Below are positions 57,736-64,000 of a stretch of 64,000 nt of DNA, one piece after another (position 1 is the first letter of the stretch; each line of letters begins with the position of its first letter). The position numbers and the translations under genes are program-made. The notes under the pieces were generated by a model. That model had not been told where the DNA came from and ran no database searches. It saw only the letters and a list, made by a program, of their open reading frames with translations. Origin of the DNA: Camellia lanceoleosa. Its lineage: Eukaryota > Streptophyta > Magnoliopsida > Ericales > Theaceae. Location: the NCBI GenBank assembly GCA_025200525.1, contig CM045762.1, forward strand, positions 80,753,893 through 80,817,892, in the 5' to 3' direction.

Positions 57736-58400
57736 GAGGCTTGCCAGGCCAAAAACCCGAAAGGGCGACCTAAGCCAAAGTTAGAGCACAAAAATTGGAA
57801 ATGAGGAAAAATTGAGCTCACAAGGTTAAAAACCCTAAATGGTGGCCCTGGCAAAAGTTAGAGCGCAAAAGGAGAGTGTTAATACTCGAGTGAACCCAAA
57901 CCGAACTACGTAAGGCCTGATTCCTATCTTCAGGATACATAGGCAACTTTATCTTGAAGTTTAGCCGTAAACACCTACTCAATTGTCCTGTCCACGCGTT
58001 GATCAGGTCATCTTTGTCTCTTCTTTATCTGAATGTTCGGTTGTGATCCTCTCTAAGAGCTAGTTATAGTGCTAAGCAATGCTATTCAGTCAAGGGGCAA
58101 TTTTTGATCTTTGGATTCGGGGTTGTATATCTCAAGGATGGATTTTGTGTGTGTCAAGTTGTGATCCTTATCGAAAATGGTTTTGAAAAGTTTTGGTAAA
58201 AGTTGATTTTTGCTGAAAATTTACCTTTTACAACTTAGACCATTTTTGGACCAAAAGGAAAACTTTTAGTGCTCACAACTTTAATTTCATTGATTTCAAT
58301 ACAAAGTTCACCAACTCTCGATACAAATCAAAGCTACTTTTATTACATGCATAAAACTTGAAACGTAAGATCAAAGTAATAAATTTGGGGCATAGCTGAG
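57736..58400. other. Spacer between pol and the first antisense gene
   Basis: Non-coding; starts right after the integrase end. It contains repeated words like AAAAACCC(G/T)AAA(G/T)GG and AAAGTTAGAGC(A/G)CAAAA (57750-57870). No purine tract followed by an LTR is seen, in agreement with the antisense genes lying before the 3' LTR. Confidence 0.6.
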
Positions 58401-59769
58401 TCAGGTGTTCCTGCGTTCCCCGCTTGTGCTTGCGGAAGCTTCTGATGCTAAAGTGGGCCAGGATTGCGCCTCATCTTTAAGCCAAGTCAGGCACTTGCCA
58501 AAAAGTGCGCAGTTGAAACTAGGGGCAGGAGCCAGAAGTTCTCTCGTCCTCCAAGCAGTGAGGTACCTAGCCAAATGTGAGCCTCGAACAAGGAATGAAA
58601 TCGGGTACTCTACCCCATCTTCTAGGAAAGTCTGATCATGTTTGAATTGGCGTTTGAACCAGAATGGAAAGTAGAATACACAATGAGTCAGGCTGATTAA
58701 CTCAATGCCAGGTTGTCGAGCCATGCTGTAGCTCATTTCGATCAGATTAAGCCAGGGGTAACGCCAAGCAAAGTCTGCAGCAAACTTGTTTCACATCCAG
58801 CGGCACCAACATCTTTTATTCGGAAAATCAATTAGCTGTTGATGGAAAAAGTATGCTCGGACTGAGTAAGCGGGACAAGAGTCCACTACCTTCAGCTTGT
58901 CCATAAGCCATATCTAGAGAGGGATGAAAGAAAAGAAAGATTAAAGAATAGAGAGATGTATATTGAGAGAAAAGTGAGAAAAGGGCTTTGAGAGAAAAAC
59001 AGAGCATAAGTGCCGAGAGATGTGAGAAACACATATCAGAAAAGGTGGGAAACATTACCTGAAGAAGTAGTGGACTTCCTGTGAATTTCCTTGTCTCTCC
59101 CCGATGAAGGGCGTCTAAACCCATCAGAGTCTCGGCCAACGCCAAGCCAATGTAACTCTTGCCCTCTTTCAAACCTTGGGCCACTTTAATTAATTGAATG
59201 CTAGACTCGCCGAAACTAGAGGCAAGGAGGAAATGTGCTAGCATGCACAAACAAATGGCGTGTTGTCGAAAACCCCACCAAAGAGGGTTGTCGCGGTCAC
59301 CGACATCAAAAAATTGATGAATTAGACTAGGAATGTCCAGCTCTCCGTTGTGAACTAAGGATCGGGTCTTGTGCAGAGAAAGACTGCACATCCGTCTCAA
59401 AGCTTGGATCTGACCAAAACGAGGCTGACGCAAGATTTTCTCATCGTGCTGGGAATCCATTAGCACTTGAAATTCTTTGATTGTCAGGCATAGCTCTTGT
59501 CCCCCGAAGCTAAAAACATGTGCAATCGGGTTCCAACATCTAGCTGCGGCATGTAGGAATAGAAAACAAAGCGGAGAACGACTCAGTGGGAATAGTGCAT
59601 TAATGCCGAAACCCCAGAAATTCAGCTTTTTCGAGCCATCTAAAGTTGCAATCGAATTTGAGAGTTTTTCGGCACAAAATGGCTCTATTTTGTGAAGAAT
59701 TTGCAGCTGAAATGAAGAAACGACGAAGCTCAACCTTTTATGGAAGATAAGGCAGTGAGTAGAAGCCAA
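58401..59769 (-). pseudogene. Antisense gene 1 of the Tat element (plant-mobile-domain-like), two exons
   Basis: Exon 1 is open from at least 59769 to 59059; a GT..AG intron of 145 bp fits at 59058-58914; exon 2 runs from 58913 to the stop at 58401. Splicing joins SPLLLQ to IWLMDKLKVV in frame, and both exon lengths are multiples of three. Visible blocks: WGFGINALFPLSRSPLCFLF, SLIHQFFDVGDRDNPLWWGF, HAICLCMLAHFLLAS, FADFAWRYPWLNLIEM-like and YPISFLVRGSHLARYLTAW. One in-frame TGA at 58793-58791 (TGG in relatives, by my reading). No ATG opens exon 1; the frame stays open upstream towards a GGCCGAC array, so the true start is unresolved. The assignment to the plant mobile domain (aminotransferase-like) group is from general resemblance. 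Antisense ORFs of this kind are reported for Tat elements; function unknown. Confidence 0.75.
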
Positions 59770-59796
59770 GTGGCAACAATCTGGAGATTCCTCACA

Positions 59797-59893
59797 TTGA
59801 TGGCCGATCGGCCATTAGTGATTGCCGACAGGCCACTTTGGTAGCCGACCAGCCACCATTGGTGGCCGACAACCTCTATTCATGGCCGACAAC
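59797..59893. repeat. GGCCGAC array next to antisense gene 1
   Basis: GGCCGATCGGCCA, GCCGACAGGCCACTT, GCCGACCAGCCACCA, GTGGCCGACAACCTC and TGGCCGACAACCTC lie in under 100 bases, about 30 bases upstream of the readable start of antisense gene 1. The words are those of the LTR arrays at 8707, 10349, 36166 and 41681. Confidence 0.85.
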
Positions 59894-60423
59894 CTCCTTT
59901 TCTGACCTGTTGTCCACCTATGTGCTGAGAATGCTAAAAGCATGTGTTTTGTCCTATTCTTTATGCATTTCAAGGTCTTGTTTTGAGTCCTTTTAGTTCT
60001 AGCAAGGTTTTTTTAGTTGTATTTGAGTTGTTTTGTTTTGTTTATTGAGTTATTTTGTTGTTTATCGTGTTGTCTTGTTTCATTTATCGAATTATCGCTA
60101 TTTTGATTATCGAGTTGTATGTTGTGTTTAGAATTTCAAGTGTTGGTTGGTTCATTACCTGATTAAGATTGTTATACCAATGCCATGTTCGATTTTCATT
60201 ATCAAAATTCAATCTTGTTTCATGCGATACGGTGCTCATGATGCAAAATACAACACTTTTTCAAATGAAAACTAGTTTTCATTTTGATCATGGTTGTTTT
60301 CTTTTACAAAAGTACAGTACAAGTTTTTAAAGCAAATAAAACCTCTTTGAAGCTATACATATTCTAATATTACTAACAAAAGAAACTAAGCAAAAAATAA
60401 CGAGAAAATCAGTGCTTGTCGCC
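59894..60423. other. Spacer between the two antisense genes
   Basis: AT-rich, with repeated (A/G)TTGT(C/T)TTGTTT-type words; no coding signal. It would be the 3' flank of antisense gene 2 and 5' flank of gene 1. Confidence 0.5.
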
Positions 60424-62940
60424 TCAAGCTCGTGATGCCCTCTTCATTCTCTTCCTCGGAGGAAAGGACTTTGGGGCACTTTCTCCGTCAGCACCGCTGT
60501 CTAAATCTGAACTAGAGTTTGAGCTGGCACTATCTCCACTCTCTGTCTCTGAACCTGCCTCGGCATCAACATCCCCACTCTCGGAACCAAAGTCCCCGTC
60601 GTCTCCACTCTCAGAGGACTCAGACTGTGGACTCAATGCCTCCTCAGAGCCACTCGTCTAAGCATCGTCGTCGCTTAGAATGGGCTCTGAAGGACCACTC
60701 TCATCTCGAGTGCCCCTGGCTCTGCCTCAGTTGCGTGCTGGAGCCTATCTCTCTCTTCTCCCTGCTGCTGGAGGAGGCAACGCTGGTGCAGGTACTGCAG
60801 CTGTCGCCGATGCTGTCGATATGGGTGGGACCTAAAAAGACAGTTGTCATATGTCAGCCACAGTATGCATATCAGATGCAAGTATGGTGTGCAGAATGAG
60901 TATATACAGAAGTCAGGTTCAATGTATGAATACAGTATGGAAGTGTAGTATTTCATATGCAGTATATCAATGTAGTTTGGGGAAGTTTCCAGTTGATAGT
61001 TTCAGTGTGTCAGTAGAAACTTGATGACTGGAATGTAAGAAAACTGAATAAATGACCTACATGTTGTGGAAGCCGAGTAGTGCCTCCCTCCTTAATATCA
61101 TACCCTCAAATGAGGCTAATAGCTCCAGCAGATCCTCGGTGTGTCCTAGGAGTGCCTACAAATGCAATGGGAATGATCAGTGTCCAGAAGGAACAAATAT
61201 CATAAAGAGATGGGAAACTAAAAAATGTGGTACATACCGGGAGTGCATCATGAGCTCTGACATATCTATGCCTCGCTGTGGCAGGCTCAATCGAAATCTG
61301 GTATGCCTCTCCAGTATTCCTCCAATATGTGAGTGCAGTAGGCAGCTCCGGTTACCCGGTCCTCTGCCCTGCCTGAGTAGCTCCTCTACCATGCGCCCTG
61401 GTCGCCCTAGCCTCCCTGGGCTCTCTCTCTCTCTCTCTCTCGCAACTGGAGCCCCTGCCCCCTCACCTGCACGAATATCGGTCAAAGGAGGCATGAGGTG
61501 TTTCCTAATGAATGTCGGATAATCCCCTCCCCTCCGCGTGCGCGAAAGTAGTTGGCCTCCAAGCCCGTCGTAAACTAAATCATCTCCTAGAAGGTGAGTC
61601 TTTCTGTGGCTCTCATAGATAGCGGAGGCGCCATGGGAACTATTGGCTTAGGCAAGCCCATGGTTTGGTGCAAGAACCACTCACCCAGAAACCAAGCTCA
61701 ACAAACCGGGCCCTCGAACAAAAGCCGAAAATGGGAGGCTCCCCAAGATCCAGCGAACTGGTCTCTAACTCCGGCCGGCAACGTCGCCCAGGGTTGCCAA
61801 GTGATCTGTAAATAGAGAATGCACTGATTGTTAGTGGCCATCAGGTACCGAAGCATGAATCAAAACCCAAGTAGAATGAAAATAACTGTGAATTTTGAGT
61901 TACCTCTGCCGCAATCACGGTGTCAAAGTACCGATGGAAGAATGAAAATGTCTCCCTGGTCCGCTACAAGCATCTGCCATCATATCGATGAGAGTACGGC
62001 ATAATGGGGGGGGCATCTCCACCTCTGGCTTCGGAGCGAGAGTCGGGAAATATGCATGCACCAAAGCTGTAAGGGAAGGGGCAATAGTGAGTATACAATG
62101 TATAGTGTACAGAAAGTACAAGCGTAGATGCAGAAAGCAGAAGGTGTATACAGTGTACAGAGAGTACAGATACAGAGGATGCAAAGTATACAGTGCAAAA
62201 AGCACAATATATGGGTGTAAACAATGCAATATGCAATGTACAGAAAATGCAAAACAAAAAGCATAGAAACAGAAAGCAAAAAAAGTAAAACAAAAATGTA
62301 AAGCGTACCTCCCAAGCTTGCCAGTAGCCTCCGACTCTGTCTCCACTCCCGCAAGATGTCAAGCTCATATAGCCGTACAATGTGGCTAGGCCAACACTGC
62401 CCCAATTGTAGAGTCCGACCTAAGATAAATTTACCAAGGCGCTCAGAAGATACAATCCTACAGTGTTCACCCTGTTCGTGAACAAGGTGGTGCCAAAGAG
62501 GAACATCAAGAAGCCTCAGGCATAATGCTCGGTCTCCTCTGGGGTCTCTGGCTAGGTCTCCTGAATCGCTCATGAGCCAACTCAGACGTACCATCCCTGG
62601 TCGGAAGTGAGGTAGGCATGTCCCTAACAGGTAGATCTAGGTGGCCTCCCACTTGCTCATGTCCATATCATAAGGGATCAAGTGACCCCCTACTCTAATG
62701 TTGGTGAGCATGGAGAGGTCATAGGGAGTCATCGTCATCTCCCCAGCGGTAGAGAAGTGGAAAGAGTTGGTGGTATCCCACCACCTCTCTACCAATGCTC
62801 CAAGTAAGGGCCCACTCGCCATGAGACGCGATAGCCCCGTGTAGAATAAGCCAAAGCTAGCCTCGTCGATAATGCCGAGGACACCGGCAAGAAGCTCCAT
62901 GTACCAGTCCCTCACGGATGTGGCTCCATAGCCTCTAATA
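60424..62940 (-). pseudogene. Antisense gene 2 of the Tat element (plant-mobile-domain protein), multi-exon, broken
   Basis: Going down the minus strand: VRDWYMELLAGVLGIIDEAS, LLGALVERWWDTTNSFHF and MTMTPYDLSMLTNI (62923-62690), the typical plant mobile domain opening; TAG at 62639; then GTCLPHFRPGMVRLSWLMSD and GRTLQLGQCWPSHIVRLYEL. A donor at 62308 and acceptor at 62067 bound an intron. Next exon MPYSHRYDGRCL, TAG, TFSFFHRYFDTVIAAE to a donor near 61900; ITWQPWATLPAGVRDQFAGS (from 61800); IRKHLMPPLTDIRAGEGAGA; GNRSCLLHSHIGGILERHTR; LLGHTEDLLELLASFEGM. The last exon is Ser/Asp/Glu-rich (QSESSESGDDGDFGSESGD) and ends with PPRKRMKRASRA, a likely nuclear signal. Several stops and frame changes. 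The N-terminus is cut by the LTR at 62983. Exon borders between 61900 and 60830 are approximate. Confidence 0.75.
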
Positions 62941-62982
62941 GCGCGAGAGTCCTTTTGTGATCAAAATAGTGATGTACAGTGG

Positions 62983-64000
62983 TGTAGCTTGACTTTCTTC
63001 GCACCCTCCCCTCTTTTTGGAGAGGCTCGAATTGGTCCTATATAGTTCGGACTCCTGTCACGGTTCTAAATCTAATCTCACAAAGTGCAATGCGAGACTG
63101 ATAAACACCAAAGAGTCCAAATTTGGCAAATCGTTTTGGAAAATTGATTTAGAATAAAAAAGCGCCAAAAATGGACAGCTTTGCCAGATAACAGAGTCGC
63201 CACCTAAATATTTTATTTTGGGAAAATTTAGAAAACCCTGACTCATGCCAAAGGCCACGTGTACGTCATCACCAAAGTTGCCTCAGGTTGGGAACTTGGG
63301 TACGAGGGGGGAAGGTCATGAAATGAGCACCTCCGCTCGCCCGATCAAAGGATCGGCCTCTACTAATCATGCTATGTCGTTTTATAAACCTCATGTGTTC
63401 TTATCTGGTTATTTAGCTAACTTTACTGCGTGACGCACGCGCAAGCAAGTATAGACTAAATCGCAAGAATTGGAACAAAATAACTCATGTTTGTTTTCGA
63501 AAATGGTTTGAAATTGCCACCCTCAAGTGGGCTAAAATGCGGATTTGCCTTCAAAACATGATGGGCTTGAAACATGATTTGCCACTTCGCAAAGTGGGCT
63601 TAAAACTCACATTTATCGAATTGTTCCAATTCAAGTAATAAAGCCTTCATCCACATGCATTCATGCAGTTAATCATGTAAGCAAATAGCCTCATGGCAAG
63701 CATGCAAATATGGTAACACTCACACTCATGCAAGTATGCTATAGCGTAAAAGCTTACCGAGTACTCCAAGCCAAAACAAAAGCTAGTTAGAAACAATGCA
63801 TAATCCTAACTATACAAGATGCCTAATGCAACACATGCAATATGAAATTAATAGGCTCGGCAACTAATATGGCATATGATACAATTTAATGACATGCTTT
63901 AGAACATGTATTCAAAGAAGTATTGAAATTGCGATGCAGTTTGAATGATGCGCCAAGCCTCGGTGCATGCAAGACAAATGAATGGATGCAAATATGCGAG
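62983..64000 (-). mobile_element. Tat/Ogre-type LTR, minus strand, interrupts antisense gene 2, open to the right
   Basis: Plus strand begins TGTAGCTTGACTTTC at 62983, which is the reverse of an LTR end AAGTCAAGCTACA. The following kilobase is the inverted 3' part of the same LTR family (CCACGTG near 63255, AGAGTCGCCA at 63193-63202, GGCTCGG near 63855). Left flank AGTGG (62978-62982) should recur at its other end. About 1 kb of an expected 3-4 kb is in the window. Confidence 0.88.

Larger units (their letters stand above)
35978..64000 (+). mobile_element. Large Tat/Ogre-type Ty3/gypsy element, 3' end beyond the window
   Basis: The parts in order are a 5' LTR (35978-43623), a PBS (43629), a leader, gag, protease, a G-patch domain, RT, two RNase H domains, integrase, a spacer and two antisense genes. 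A long leader, a second archaeal-type RNase H and antisense genes between pol and the 3' LTR are known marks of the Tat lineage (Ogre, Retand, Grande). All coding parts have stops. Later insertions lie at 37825-41680, 42031-42392, 45147-49386, 50144-~52280 and 62983 onward; without them the visible part is about 16 kb. The 3' LTR is not in the window. Confidence 0.88.

Noticed and set aside
60416..60661. Plus-strand Ser/Pro-rich frame
   Set aside because: It is the shadow of the acidic tail of antisense gene 2, whose Glu/Asp/Ser-rich frame with a basic end makes better sense.

Overview
The window is plant nuclear DNA from an AT-rich eudicot-like genome. It contains no intact protein-coding gene that I can support. 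A species cannot be named from the sequence alone. The plant assignment rests on a broken G-type lectin S-receptor-like kinase, a truncated polyubiquitin 5' region with its leader intron, a tRNA-derived SINE, and Ty3/gypsy elements of the Athila, chromovirus and Tat/Ogre types with plant-type primer binding sites.

Layout. 1-6975 is the only old genic stretch: a decayed caulimovirid-type movement-protein fragment (minus strand), a SINE with perfect target duplications and an internal 82-bp tandem array, the start of a polyubiquitin gene that stops after about 10 codons, and the receptor-kinase pseudogene (4487-6789). 6976-21659 is a minus-strand Athila-like element with a tRNA-Asp-type PBS and only a gag remnant. 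Its 3' LTR has been split by two insertions: a Tat-type solo LTR, itself split by another solo LTR, and a third solo LTR of a different family. 21660-22978 is plain AT-rich spacer.

From 22979 to the end the window is one deep nest whose closing ends lie outside. A minus-strand chromovirus (3' LTR, polypurine tract, integrase, RNase H) is cut at 26795 by a Tat-type LTR. That LTR holds a different solo LTR (29263-35634), which holds another Tat solo LTR (31645-35026). It also holds a large Tat/Ogre-type element starting at 35978. This element has a 3.8-kb 5' LTR (itself carrying a solo LTR and a LINE tail), a PBS, a gag split by a solo LTR, a further LTR insertion, then protease, G-patch, RT, two RNase H domains and integrase, and finally two genes on the opposite strand related to the plant mobile domain family. 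A last minus-strand LTR interrupts the second antisense gene and runs off the window.

Most boundaries were set by matching TG...CA ends with 5-bp target duplications, so the order of insertion can be read directly. The most unusual signals are inside the Tat-type LTRs: a short hairpin before an AATAA signal that shows a compensatory base change between copies, a TATA-adjacent inverted repeat whose sequence changes while pairing is kept, a PBS-like decamer in U5, and paired GGCCGAC/GTCGGCC arrays that recur next to the antisense gene. A 10-bp palindrome (CGCTCGAGCG) recurs in LTRs of several otherwise dissimilar families.
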